Shown here: piece by piece, positions 16,799 to 25,092 of the stretch | How the letters are laid out: the number at the start of each line of letters is the position of its first letter | Numbering within the stretch: position 1 is the first letter of the stretch | NCBI RefSeq assembly: GCF_024436035.1 | Contig: NZ_JANFNG010000021.1 | Span: 1 to 64,000 of the forward strand | Source: Streptomyces humicola | GTDB lineage: Bacteria > Actinomycetota > Actinomycetes > Streptomycetales > Streptomycetaceae | DNA length: 64,000 nt | Direction of reading: 5' to 3' | Notes under the pieces: generated by a model | The model's input: only the letters and a program-made list of their open reading frames with translations | What the model was told of the DNA's origin: nothing | Databases searched by the model: none | Program-made: the position numbers and the translations under genes

Positions 16799-18106
16799 TC
16801 AGAGTTCGTCCTCGATGTGGCGGTCGCGGCCCGCATACAGGCCCGCCACGATCTGCGGCACCATGAGCCCGGCCATCAGCGCGATGGGCAAGCTCCAGCC
16901 CCCGGTGAGCTGGTAGAGCGTGCCGACGAGGATGGGACCGGGGATGGAGATCAGATAGCCGGTGCTCTGCACGAAGGCCGACAGGCGCACCACGCCCGTG
17001 CCGCTGCGCGACCGCATGCCGATCATCGTCAGGGCGAGCGGGAAGGCGCTGTTGGCCACACCGAGCAGCAGCGCCCAGGCGAGCGGCGCAGCAGCGGGCG
17101 CCAGCCACAGCCCCGCGTACCCGACGAATCCGAAGGCTGCGAGGACGACGGCGAGCGGGCCCTGGCGGCGCATCCGCCCTGCCACGGCCGGCAGGACGAA
17201 CGAGAGCGGGACGCCCACGGCCATGGTCGCCGCGAGCAGCACACCGGCGGTGTCCGCCGAGACTCCGGCGTCGCGGAAGATCTGCGGCAGCCACCCCATG
17301 GTGATGTACGCGCCGGTGGCCTGGAGCCCGAAGAAGACGGCAAGCGCCCACGCGGTACGGCTGCGGGTGATCCGCCCGGAGCCCGCAGCGCCGGGCTCGG
17401 GCCCGGCGGCCGAGGGGTCCGGTGCCGGTGCCGCGCCGGGGCGATTGCGGACCAGGCCGAGCCACGGCAGCGCGGCGGCGGCGGCGAGCAGTGCCCACGC
17501 GCCGAGGCCGAGGCGCCAACTGCCGCCCAGAGCATGGGTCATGGGGACGGTGACGGCGGCTGCGATGGCGGTGCCGAGGGCTAGCGCCATCGAGTACACG
17601 CCCGTCATCGCGCCCACCCGGTCCGGGAAGTAGCGCTTGACGATCACCGGCATGAGCACGTTGGTGACCGCTATCCCAGCGAGGGCGAGCACACTGGCCA
17701 CGACGAACGTCGCCGCGGCACCCGCGAACGGCCGCAGCAGCAGCCCCGCGGTGATCACCGCCATCCCGGCGCAGACGACGGCGCCCGGGCCGAAGCGCCG
17801 GGCGAGGCGGGGAGCGGCGACCCCGAAGACGGCAAAGCAGAACGCGGGCACGGAGGTGAGCAGTCCCGCGACGGTGCCGCTCATGTGGAGGCCCTGGCGC
17901 ACCTCTTCGAGCAGCGGGCCGAGGCTGGTGACCGCGGGACGGAGGTTCAGCGCGGCGGCCACCATCCCGACGGTCACCAGCCGCCGCGTCCACGTGCCGG
18001 CTCTCGCGGCCCTCGTGGGACCGGCGGAGCCGGCCGACCCCGTCGCGGCCCGGGTACCGGCCGACGGGAGATCGTCGCAGGTCACGGCAGTGTCGTCGTC
18101 GCGCAT
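16799..18106 (-). CDS. CynX/NimT-family MFS transporter
   Basis: A 435-residue major-facilitator protein with twelve predicted helices and the CynX/NimT pattern (NLRPAVTSLGPLLEEVRQGL in the first helix region). Homologues export or import small anions and nitro-compounds (cyanate, 2-nitroimidazole). The substrate here is unknown. The ATG at 18106 is chosen; sequence upstream is promoter. It diverges from a GntR regulator with 92 bases between, including a palindrome at 18113-18125, so regulation by that neighbour is likely. Confidence 0.92.
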   Translation of the reverse strand: MRDDDTAVTCDDLPSAGTRAATGSAGSAGPTRAARAGTWTRRLVTVGMVAAALNLRPAVTSLGPLLEEVRQGLHMSGTVAGLLTSVPAFCFAVFGVAAPRLARRFGPGAVVCAGMAVITAGLLLRPFAGAAATFVVASVLALAGIAVTNVLMPVIVKRYFPDRVGAMTGVYSMALALGTAIAAAVTVPMTHALGGSWRLGLGAWALLAAAAALPWLGLVRNRPGAAPAPDPSAAGPEPGAAGSGRITRSRTAWALAVFFGLQATGAYITMGWLPQIFRDAGVSADTAGVLLAATMAVGVPLSFVLPAVAGRMRRQGPLAVVLAAFGFVGYAGLWLAPAAAPLAWALLLGVANSAFPLALTMIGMRSRSGTGVVRLSAFVQSTGYLISIPGPILVGTLYQLTGGWSLPIALMAGLMVPQIVAGLYAGRDRHIEDEL

Positions 18107-18112
18107 GGACCT

Positions 18113-18125
18113 ATCATAGAATGAT
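18113..18125. promoter_or_regulatory. probable GntR/FadR-type operator
   Basis: ATCAT-AGA-ATGAT is a perfect palindrome with a three-base centre. It sits seven bases before the MFS start and 73 bases before the GntR start. FadR-family regulators typically bind short inverted repeats of this size between themselves and a divergent target. Confidence 0.6.
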
Positions 18126-18198
18126 GGGATGATTGCCTGACAAGTCCTTTGCCGATCCGCACGCACCCAGCAGGCTGCAGCCTCAACCGAGGAGAACC

Positions 18199-18873
18199 AT
18201 GCCGCTGACCTCACCCCGGCGTTCCGCTCTCGCCGACCAGGTCATCTCCGAGCTACGGGCACAGATCACCTCCGGCGAGTGGCCGGTGGGCACCCGCATC
18301 CCGACCGAGCCGGAGCTCGTCGAGCAGCTCGGCGTCGCACGCAACACGGTGCGTGAGGCCGTCCGCGCTCTCGCACACAACGGCCTGCTGGACATCAGGC
18401 AGGGCTCGGGCACGTATGTCATCGCCACCAGTGAGCTCGCCGGCGTGATGCACCGGCGCTTCGCCGGGACCGATCCGCAGCATGTCGCCGAGGCGCGCAG
18501 CGTTCTGGAAGCCGCGGCGGCACGGCTCGCCGCCGGGCGCCGCACCGCGCGCGACCTGGCCCACCTGGACCGCGTGCTCGCCCGGCGCGAACGCGCCTGG
18601 GAATCGGGGAGCGCGCAGGCCTTCGTGGATGCGGACGCGGCCCTGCACCTGGCGGTGGTGGCGGCCGCGCACAACGACGTCCTCGCCGAGATGTACGCGG
18701 ATCTCGGCCAGGTGCTGCGCGACTTCCTGCGCGCGGACGTCGGCGAGGTGCTCAGCCCCGAGGGCTATGTCGACCACTCGCGGCTCGTCGAGGCGATCCG
18801 GGACAGGGACGGTGAACGCGCCGCCGCGGAGGCGGGGGCGCATGCGCTGGGCTGCCGGTTCAGCGGCGGGTGA
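18199..18873 (+). CDS. FadR-subfamily GntR transcriptional regulator
   Basis: A 224-residue regulator. The N-terminal winged helix-turn-helix (about residues 8-75) contains GTRIPTEPELVEQLGVARNT and GLLDIRQGSGTYV. The C-terminal all-helical FCD ligand domain (about 85-215) contains VLEAAAARLAAGRR and the metal-site-like DADAALHLAVVAAAHN. The ATG at 18199 follows GAGGAG and begins MPLTSPRRSALADQV. It probably represses the divergent MFS gene through the palindrome in between. The ligand is unknown. Confidence 0.92.
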   Translation: MPLTSPRRSALADQVISELRAQITSGEWPVGTRIPTEPELVEQLGVARNTVREAVRALAHNGLLDIRQGSGTYVIATSELAGVMHRRFAGTDPQHVAEARSVLEAAAARLAAGRRTARDLAHLDRVLARRERAWESGSAQAFVDADAALHLAVVAAAHNDVLAEMYADLGQVLRDFLRADVGEVLSPEGYVDHSRLVEAIRDRDGERAAAEAGAHALGCRFSGG

Positions 18874-19198
18874 GGGTGACCCAGACCGCGCGGATCTCCT
18901 TCCAGCACCGGCCGCTCAGCACGATGGTCTGGGCCGGGCCGACGGTCGCCGCAGCGGTGTCCACGGAGGGGTCCCACCAGCGGGCGCACCGGATGTGCAA
19001 CCTCAGCCACACCTGCTCGGGGTCGGGGTTGTGGCAGGCGGCAGCGGCCGTGCTGCCCTGCGTCGCGGTGTAGCACTGCGGGCCGGCGGCGGCCGGCCCG
19101 CCGGGCGCCGGGGCGGCCGCTGTCACGGCGACGACGACCGCCGTCACTGCGGCTGCGGCTGTCACTGTGGCTGTGGTCCTGCGGCAACGCGCGTGCAT
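18860..19198 (-). CDS. small secreted protein
   Basis: A 112-residue protein with a signal peptide (residues 1-28: Arg at 4, 6 and 7, then an Ala/Val core). The mature part of about 80 residues has four cysteines (QCYTATQ, AACHNP, IRCARWW, GRCWKE), enough for two disulfides. GGAGGT lies seven bases upstream of the ATG. Its 3' end overlaps the convergent GntR gene by 14 bases. I do not recognise a family. Confidence 0.65.
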   Translation of the reverse strand: MHARCRRTTATVTAAAAVTAVVVAVTAAAPAPGGPAAAGPQCYTATQGSTAAAACHNPDPEQVWLRLHIRCARWWDPSVDTAAATVGPAQTIVLSGRCWKEIRAVWVTLTRR

Positions 19199-19334
19199 GG
19201 CGGGACCTCCACTGGGGGCCTGATGCAGCCTGGTGCACTAGTGGTGTCGCCGGTTCGGGTGCATTCATCCTGCGCGGCTTCGCTGGGCAGGCCTACTCCT
19301 GCTCACCCGTTCGGGGGATATCGGTCACCGCGGC

Positions 19335-19372
19335 GGAGCCCCGGTCGCGCCGTGCGGCGTGACCGGGGCTCC
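19335..19372 (-). terminator. hairpin terminator after fabI
   Basis: GGAGCCCCGGTC and GACCGGGGCTCC form a 12-bp stem whose loop can extend pairing (CGCCG/CGGCG). It lies 23 bases beyond the fabI stop. Confidence 0.8.
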
Positions 19373-19394
19373 GGCGCATGGGTTCGGCGCGCGC

Positions 19395-20162
19395 TCAGGC
19401 ACCGATGGCGTGCAGGCCGCCGTCGACGTGGATGATCTCGCCGGTGGTCTTGGGGAACCAGTCCGAGAGCAGGGCCACCACACCGCGGCCCGCGGGCTCC
19501 GGGTCGGTCAGGTCCCACGCCAGCGGGGCACGGGTCTCCCAGACCTGGGCGAGCTCCTCGAAGCCGGGGATGGACTTGGCCGCCATCGACTTGATCGGGC
19601 CGGCCGAGACCAGGTTCACCCGCACGTTCTGCGGGCCGAGGTCACGTGCGAGATAGCGGGAGGTGGACTCCAGCGCGGCCTTGGCGACGCCCATCCAGTC
19701 GTACTGCGGCCATGCGATCTGCGCGTCGAAGTCCATGCCGACCACCGAACCGCCGTTCTCCATGAGCGGCAGGCACGCCATGGTGAGCGACTTCAGCGAG
19801 TACGCGGAGACCTGGACGGCGGTGGCGACCGACTCCCACGGGGTGTTGAGGAAGTTGCCGCCGAGGGCGTCCTGCGGGGCGAAGCCGATGGAGTGGACGA
19901 CGCCGTCGAGGCCGTCGACGTGCTCGCGCACCCGGGCGGCGAGGGAGTCGAGCTGCTCCTGGTTCTGCACGTCGAGCTCGATGACGGGGGCCGGCTTGGG
20001 CAGCCGGTTGGCGATGCGCTCGACCAGGCTGAGCCGGCCGAAGCCGGTGAGCACGACCTCGGCGCCCTGCTCCTGGGCGAGCTTGGCGGTGTGGAAGGCG
20101 ATCGAGGACTCGAGCAGTACGCCCGTGACCAGGATGCGCTTACCGGTGAGAAGTCCGCTCAT
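19395..20162 (-). CDS. fabI: NADH-dependent enoyl-[acyl-carrier-protein] reductase
   Basis: Last reduction in each fatty acid elongation cycle. The 255-residue SDR-fold enzyme starts MSGLLTGKRILVTGVLLESS, the nucleotide-binding variant found in FabI/InhA. Catalytic Tyr and Lys lie in YDWMGVAKAAL (Y-x6-K). VSAGPIKSMAAKSIPGF and the C-terminal GGLHAIGA are typical. It lies four bases after fabG in the same operon, the arrangement seen in mycobacteria (mabA-inhA). Confidence 0.96.
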   Translation of the reverse strand: MSGLLTGKRILVTGVLLESSIAFHTAKLAQEQGAEVVLTGFGRLSLVERIANRLPKPAPVIELDVQNQEQLDSLAARVREHVDGLDGVVHSIGFAPQDALGGNFLNTPWESVATAVQVSAYSLKSLTMACLPLMENGGSVVGMDFDAQIAWPQYDWMGVAKAALESTSRYLARDLGPQNVRVNLVSAGPIKSMAAKSIPGFEELAQVWETRAPLAWDLTDPEPAGRGVVALLSDWFPKTTGEIIHVDGGLHAIGA

Positions 20163-20166
20163 GATC

Positions 20167-20871
20167 TCAGTGACCCATGCCCAATCCGCCGTCGACGGGA
20201 ACGACGGCTCCAGTGATGTATGCGGCGTCGTCGGAGGTGAGGAAGCGCACCGAGGCGGCGACCTCCTCCGGCTTCGCGTAGCGGCCGAGGGGGACTTGGC
20301 CCATGATCGACTCGCGCTGCTCGTCGGTGAGCACGCGGGTCATGTCGGTGTCGACGAATCCAGGGGCGACGACGTTGACGGTGATGTTGCGGGAGCCCAG
20401 TTCACGGGCGAGGGAGCGCGCGAACCCGACCAGGCCGGCCTTGGAGGCGGCGTAGTTGGCCTGCCCCGCCGAGCCGAGCAGCCCGACCACGGAGGAGATC
20501 AGCACGATGCGGCCCTTGCGCGCGCGGAGCATCCCGCGGGCGGCGCGCTTGACCACCCGGAAAGTGCCGGTGAGGTTGGTGTCGATGACGGAGGTGAAGT
20601 CGTCCTCCGACATCCGCAGCAGCAACTGGTCGCGGGTGACACCGGCGTTGGCCACCAGCACCTCGACCGCGCCCTGCTTCTCCTCGATCTCCTTGTAGGC
20701 CTGCTCGACCTGCTCGGGGTCGGTGATGTCGCACTTGACCGCCAGGAAGCCCTCGGGCGGCTCCCCGGAACGGTACGTGATCGCGACCTTGTCGCCTGCG
20801 TCGGCAAAGGCACGGGCGATGGCGAGGCCGATGCCCCGGTTGCCTCCGGTGACGAGAACCGAGCGGCTCAA
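20167..20871 (-). CDS. fabG: 3-oxoacyl-[acyl-carrier-protein] reductase
   Basis: NADPH-dependent ketoreductase of fatty acid synthesis. The 234-residue SDR has cofactor motif TGGNRGIG, the NAG motif (VANAGVT), catalytic Ser in LISSVVG, YAASK as the catalytic Tyr-Lys pair, and PGFVDTDM. It is the first gene of the fabG-fabI operon, preceded by an inverted repeat at 20895-20911. Confidence 0.96.
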   Translation of the reverse strand: MSRSVLVTGGNRGIGLAIARAFADAGDKVAITYRSGEPPEGFLAVKCDITDPEQVEQAYKEIEEKQGAVEVLVANAGVTRDQLLLRMSEDDFTSVIDTNLTGTFRVVKRAARGMLRARKGRIVLISSVVGLLGSAGQANYAASKAGLVGFARSLARELGSRNITVNVVAPGFVDTDMTRVLTDEQRESIMGQVPLGRYAKPEEVAASVRFLTSDDAAYITGAVVPVDGGLGMGH

Positions 20872-21178
20872 GGGATCTCCCTTTCCGTTGTCATTCGTTC
20901 GCTGCGAACGATACGAAAACTATCGGTCCGCGGCCGGTCACCGAGAATCCAGCACGCACAGGGGCTCGCCGGAGACGCTGTGGGATCTCTACAGAAAACC
21001 GGCGGGCGGGGCCCCTGTGACCGACGCACGCGAGCAGGCGGAGGAGGCCCCCGCGGAGCAGGGGAGGGCGGAGAGATGAACGGACGGCCTCGCTGTCGGA
21101 GGGGCATGATTCACTGCGATGACAGATCGCAGGACGGACCGGAAGACAGATCGGGACGGGCGAGAAGGGGAGACAGCC
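20872..21178. other. divergent intergenic region between fabG and tldD
   Basis: Some 300 bases without a gene. The fabG side holds an inverted repeat and an AT-richer stretch (ATACGAAAACTATC, 20911-20924) that probably contains the fab promoter. The tldD side holds the AAGGGGAG ribosome-binding site at about 21165-21172. Confidence 0.6.
20895..20911. promoter_or_regulatory. inverted repeat upstream of fabG
   Basis: TCGTTCG-CTG-CGAACGA: perfect 7-base arms, 3-base centre, 24 bases before the fabG start. It is placed to overlap the promoter or 5' end of the fabG-fabI message, so it is a candidate operator for a fatty-acid regulator. The binding protein is not in the window. Confidence 0.6.
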
Positions 21179-22702
21179 GTGCCCAAAGAGATCGATCAGT
21201 CGTTCCTCGCGTTGCCGTTGCAGGCCCTGGCCGACGCGGCACTGGCCAGGGCGCGGGCGCTCGGAGCCGAGCACGCCGACTTCCGCTTCGAGCGGGTGCG
21301 CAGCGCCTCGTGGCGGCTGCGGGACGCCAAACCGGCGGGGTCCTCGGACTCCACGGACACCGGCTATGCGGTGCGGGTGGTCCACGGTGGGGCCTGGGGG
21401 TTCGCCTCCGGGGTGGACCTGACGATGGACGCGGCCGCGCGGGTGGCGGGCCAGGCGGTGGCGATGGCGAAGCTGTCGGCCCGTGTCGCCGCCGCCGCGG
21501 GTGCCGAGGACCGGGTCGAGCTGGCGGACGAGCCGGTGCACGCGGAGCAGGTGTGGGTCTCCTCCTACGCGGTCGATCCGTTCGGGGTGCCGGACCGGGA
21601 GAAGACCGAACTGCTCGCGCAGTGGAGCTCCCGGCTGCTGGCGGCCGAGGGGGTGGCTCACACGGACGCCTCGCTGCTCACCGTCCAGGAGAACAAGTTC
21701 TACGCGGACACGGCGGGCACGAGCACCACGCAGCAGCGGGTGCGGCTGCACCCGGAGCTGACGGCGTTCGCGGTGGACCAGGAGTCGGGAGAGTTCGACT
21801 CGATGCGCACGCTGGCGCCGCCCGTCGGGCGCGGCTGGGAGTATCTGACGGGCACAGGCTGGGACTGGGACGGCGAGCTGGACCGGATCCCGGAGCTGCT
21901 CGCCGAGAAGATGCGGGCGCCGAGCGTCGATCCGGGCTCCTACGATCTGGTGATCGATCCGTCCAATCTGTGGCTGACCATCCATGAGTCGATCGGGCAC
22001 GCCACGGAGCTCGACCGGGCGCTGGGGTACGAGGCCGCGTACGCGGGCACGTCCTTCGCCACCTTCGACCAGTTGGGGAAGCTCAGGTACGGCTCCGAGG
22101 TCATGAATGTGACGGGCGACCGCACCGCCGAGCACGGCCTTGCCACCGTCGGCTTCGACGACGAGGGCGTGGCCGGGCAGTCCTGGGACCTGGTCAAGGA
22201 CGGCACGCTCGTCGGCTACCAGTTGGACCGGCGGATCGCGCGACTGTGCGGCTTCGAGCGTTCCAACGGGTGTGCGTACGCGGACTCCCCGTCCCATGTG
22301 CCGGTGCAGCGGATGGCGAACGTGTCCTTGCAGCCCGCACCGGACGGTCCGCCGACCGAGGAACTGATCGGCGGGGTGGACCGGGGCATCTACGTGGTCG
22401 GCGACCGGTCGTGGTCCATTGACATGCAGCGCTACAACTTCCAGTTCACTGGGCAGCGTTTCTTCCGCATCGAGAACGGGCGGCTGGCCGGGCAGGTGCG
22501 CGACATCGCCTATCAGGCGACCACCACGGACTTCTGGGGCTCGATGGAGGCGGTCGGCGGCCCGCAGACCTATGTGCTGGGCGGCGCCTTCAACTGCGGC
22601 AAGGCGCAGCCGGGACAGGTCGCGTCCGTCAGTCACGGCTGTCCCTCCGCGCTGTTCCGTGGCGTCACGATCCTCAACACCACGCAGGAGGCGGGCCGAT
22701 GA
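21179..22702 (+). CDS. tldD: TldD-type metalloprotease subunit
   Basis: A 507-residue TldD/PmbA-family protein. The metal-binding element HESIGHATELD (H-E-x3-H) lies near residue 267, the hallmark of the catalytic TldD subunit. The C-terminal region (GGPQTYVLGGAFNCGKAQPG) is conserved. I chose the GTG at 21179, eight bases after AAGGGGAG; the upstream ATG at 21119 would add 20 Arg/Asp-rich residues. TldD/TldE act as a heterodimer that trims unfolded or leader peptides. It overlaps tldE by 4 bases. Confidence 0.94.
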   Translation: MPKEIDQSFLALPLQALADAALARARALGAEHADFRFERVRSASWRLRDAKPAGSSDSTDTGYAVRVVHGGAWGFASGVDLTMDAAARVAGQAVAMAKLSARVAAAAGAEDRVELADEPVHAEQVWVSSYAVDPFGVPDREKTELLAQWSSRLLAAEGVAHTDASLLTVQENKFYADTAGTSTTQQRVRLHPELTAFAVDQESGEFDSMRTLAPPVGRGWEYLTGTGWDWDGELDRIPELLAEKMRAPSVDPGSYDLVIDPSNLWLTIHESIGHATELDRALGYEAAYAGTSFATFDQLGKLRYGSEVMNVTGDRTAEHGLATVGFDDEGVAGQSWDLVKDGTLVGYQLDRRIARLCGFERSNGCAYADSPSHVPVQRMANVSLQPAPDGPPTEELIGGVDRGIYVVGDRSWSIDMQRYNFQFTGQRFFRIENGRLAGQVRDIAYQATTTDFWGSMEAVGGPQTYVLGGAFNCGKAQPGQVASVSHGCPSALFRGVTILNTTQEAGR

Positions 22703-24090
22703 CACGTACGACCGCAGCCCACGAAATCGTCGAGCGGGCGCTGGAGTTGTCGCAGGCGGACGGCTGTGTCGCCATCGCCGACGAGGAGTCGACCGCCAAT
22801 CTGCGGTGGGCGCGCAATGCGTTGACGACCAATGGCGTGACGCGAGGCCGCACGCTGACGGTGATCGCGACCGTGGACGGCGCACAGGGCACGGCGTCCG
22901 GTGTGGTCTCGCGCTCCGCCGTGACCGCGGATGATCTCGAACCGCTGGTGCGGGCGGCGGAGGCGGCGGCGCGCGAGGCGGAGCCCGCCGAGGACGCCCA
23001 GCCGCTGGTGACGGACGTGCCGGCGTCCGCCGATTTCGCCGAGGCGCCCGACGAGACCTCCTCCGAGGTGTTCGCGGACTTCGCGCCCGCGCTCGGCGAG
23101 TGCTTCGCAGCGGCACGTGGCGGCGGCCGCGAGCTGTACGGCTTCGCCTCCCACTCGCTCACCTCCAGCTATCTGGGCACCTCGGCGGGGGTCCGGCTGC
23201 GGGCCGACCAGCCGTCGGGCACGCTCGAACTCAACGCCAAGTCGCCCGACGGCGCACGCTCGGCGTGGGCGGGCGCGTCGACCCGCGACTTCAAGGACGT
23301 GGACCCCGCGGCGATGGACGCCGGGCTGGCCCAGCGGCTGGAGTGGGCGCGCCGACGCGTGGAGCTGCCCGCGGGCCGCTACGAGACGCTGCTGCCGCCG
23401 ACCGCTGTGGCGGATCTGCTGATCTACCAGATGTGGTCGTCGGGGGCGCGGGACGCGGCGGAGGGCCGCACCGTCTTCAGCCGTGCCGGTGGCGGCACGC
23501 GGGTCGGCGAGAGACTGTCGGAGCTGCCGCTGACGCTGTACAGCGATCCGCACGAACCGGGCCTGGAGACGGCCCCGTTCGTGCTCGCGCACGCCTCGGG
23601 CGACGACATGTCCGTGTTCGACAACGGGCTGCCGCTCGGCCGGACGGAGTGGGTGCGCGAGGGGGTGCTGCGCAAGCTGATCACCACCCGTCACACGGCG
23701 GGGCTGACCGGGCTGCCGGTGGCGCCCCCCGTGGACAATCTCATCCTCGACGGCGGAGGCACGAAGTCGCTGGAGGAGATGGTCGCGCAGACCGGGCGCG
23801 GGCTGCTGCTGACGTGCCTGTGGTACATCCGCGAGGTGGATCCGGCGACGCTGCTGCTCACCGGGCTCACCCGGGACGGGGTGTACCTGGTGGAGAACGG
23901 CGAGGTGACGGGCGTGGTGAACAACTTCCGCTTCAACGAGTCACCGGTGTCGCTGCTGGGCCGGGCCACGGAGGCCGGCCGTACCGAGCGGACGCTGCCG
24001 CGCGAGTGGGGCGACTGGTTCACCCGGGCCGCCTTCCCGACGGTGCGTGTCCCGGACTTCAACATGAGCTCGGTGAGCCAGGGGGTGTGA
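22699..24090 (+). CDS. tldE: TldE/PmbA-type metalloprotease subunit
   Basis: The 463-residue partner of TldD. It has the same fold but no HExxxH motif, as expected for the non-metal-binding subunit. PTAVADLLIYQM, DNLILDGGGTKSLEEM and the C-terminal VPDFNMSSVSQGV are typical of the family. Its start overlaps the tldD stop by four bases (ATGA), indicating coupled translation and stoichiometric assembly. Substrates in Streptomyces are not known to me. Confidence 0.93.
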   Translation: MTRTTAAHEIVERALELSQADGCVAIADEESTANLRWARNALTTNGVTRGRTLTVIATVDGAQGTASGVVSRSAVTADDLEPLVRAAEAAAREAEPAEDAQPLVTDVPASADFAEAPDETSSEVFADFAPALGECFAAARGGGRELYGFASHSLTSSYLGTSAGVRLRADQPSGTLELNAKSPDGARSAWAGASTRDFKDVDPAAMDAGLAQRLEWARRRVELPAGRYETLLPPTAVADLLIYQMWSSGARDAAEGRTVFSRAGGGTRVGERLSELPLTLYSDPHEPGLETAPFVLAHASGDDMSVFDNGLPLGRTEWVREGVLRKLITTRHTAGLTGLPVAPPVDNLILDGGGTKSLEEMVAQTGRGLLLTCLWYIREVDPATLLLTGLTRDGVYLVENGEVTGVVNNFRFNESPVSLLGRATEAGRTERTLPREWGDWFTRAAFPTVRVPDFNMSSVSQGV

Positions 24091-24227
24091 CAGGCCGGTA
24101 CGTCATCGGGCGTAGCGCAGACGGCACGCCGGGGACAGCACCCGGTCTCCAATGCTGCGCACCTGCGGCGTAGCGTGGAAAGTGCCGGGCCAGGGTTGGT
24201 ACCGGCAGGTGGATCGGGTGGTGGGAC

Positions 24228-24623
24228 GTGACGCGGAAGCACGGCGGTACGGAGGTCTTCCGGATCACCGGAGCCCGTTCGGGGCTGAGCGAGGATGTTC
24301 GCGGTCGGCAGCGCAGGTATGTCATCTCGATGTCGGTCCGCACGGTCTGCTTCCTGCTCGCCATCGCGCTGTGGCATGTCCAGATCGTTCTCGCCGTCAT
24401 CGCGCTGGTCCTCGGCGGGGTGTTGCCGTATATCGCTGTGGTGATCGCCAATGCGGGGCGGGAGAACGCCACGGATCTGCCGTCCACGTTCGTTCCTCCG
24501 CCGGCGCGCCCGGTGCTGAACCGGGGGCCCGATGCACCGGAGGCACCTGGCGAAGAACGGCAGAGCTCAGCGCAGCCAGGTCCGGAACGCACCAAGGAGG
24601 CGAAGCGCGACGGAGTGGGCTGA
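24228..24623 (+). CDS. DUF3099 membrane protein
   Basis: A 131-residue protein matching the actinobacterial DUF3099 pattern (ITGARSGLSEDVRGRQRRYV). Two membrane helices follow (about residues 33-47 and 50-75), then an Asn-Ala-Gly-Arg motif and a Pro/Glu-rich cytosolic tail. The GTG at 24228 is the only start that keeps the conserved N-terminus, though its ribosome-binding site is weak. Function unknown. It lies 138 bases after tldE in the same direction. Confidence 0.85.
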   Translation: MTRKHGGTEVFRITGARSGLSEDVRGRQRRYVISMSVRTVCFLLAIALWHVQIVLAVIALVLGGVLPYIAVVIANAGRENATDLPSTFVPPPARPVLNRGPDAPEAPGEERQSSAQPGPERTKEAKRDGVG

Positions 24624-24714
24624 GCTGAGCAGTTTGTGAAAGCTCAAGAAATGCTCAGATCAATACCGCCGTTCCGCTGCACCGGCGGGGCGTGTGCGTG
24701 ACATACTGCGTAGG

Positions 24715-24792
24715 CGCTCCGCATCCCCCGTCGGAGCGACGGACCGACGTCGGGCGGCTCCCCCCGTGGCTGCCCGGCGTCGTTCTTTTTTT
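24715..24792 (+). terminator. leader terminator/attenuator with upstream competing hairpin
   Basis: A 14-bp stem (24745-24758 with 24769-24782, two G-U pairs, 10-base loop TCCCCCCGTG) is followed at once by TTCTTTTTTTCCC, a textbook intrinsic terminator and rare in this GC-rich genome. Just upstream CGCTCCG (24715-24721) pairs with CGGAGCG (24732-24738). CCGTCG-GAG-CGACGG (24728-24742) is an alternative fold. The T-run ends about 20 bases before the next gene's ATG. Either this ends the DUF3099 transcript or it attenuates the downstream gene. Confidence 0.8.
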
Positions 24793-24813
24793 CCCGAGTG
24801 AAGGTTTCGATCC

Positions 24814-25062
24814 ATGCAGCACGCCGAGTCCGCGAAGAACACCGCGGACGGGAAGCCGATCTGCTCGGCCAAGGGCTGTCAGGCGGCCGCGGAGTGGGTC
24901 CTGGCGTGGAACAACCCGAAGATCCACGCCCCTGAGCGGCGCAAGACGTGGCTGGCCTGCGACGAGCACCGCGAGTACCTGTCGAAGTTCCTCGGGGTGC
25001 GCGGCTTCCTCAAGGACGTGGTGACGCTGCAGGACTGGGAGTCCCGCGACACCGGCGAGTGA
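24814..25062 (+). CDS. small Cys/His protein (often labelled acetone carboxylase-like)
   Basis: An 82-residue cytosolic protein with CSAKGC near residues 17-22 and ACDEHRE near 48-54. These give three cysteines and a histidine that could bind one zinc. LAWNNPKIHAPERRKTW and FLGVRGFLKDVV are strongly conserved among actinobacteria in my recollection. Database names such as acetone carboxylase do not fit its size. The ATG at 24814 has GAAGG nine bases upstream. It must be transcribed through or from within the strong hairpin before it. Confidence 0.8.
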   Translation: MQHAESAKNTADGKPICSAKGCQAAAEWVLAWNNPKIHAPERRKTWLACDEHREYLSKFLGVRGFLKDVVTLQDWESRDTGE

Positions 25063-25092
25063 CCGGGACGTGATGGAGGCGCGGCCGCCCGG

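Noticed and set aside
24113-24160. tRNA-like start (GTAGCGCAGACGGCACGC) after tldE
   Set aside because: No anticodon stem, T-loop or CCA-side pairing follows, so it is not a tRNA or convincing relic.
24814-25062. acetone carboxylase subunit
   Set aside because: Size and motifs do not match. The label is a database habit, not evidence.
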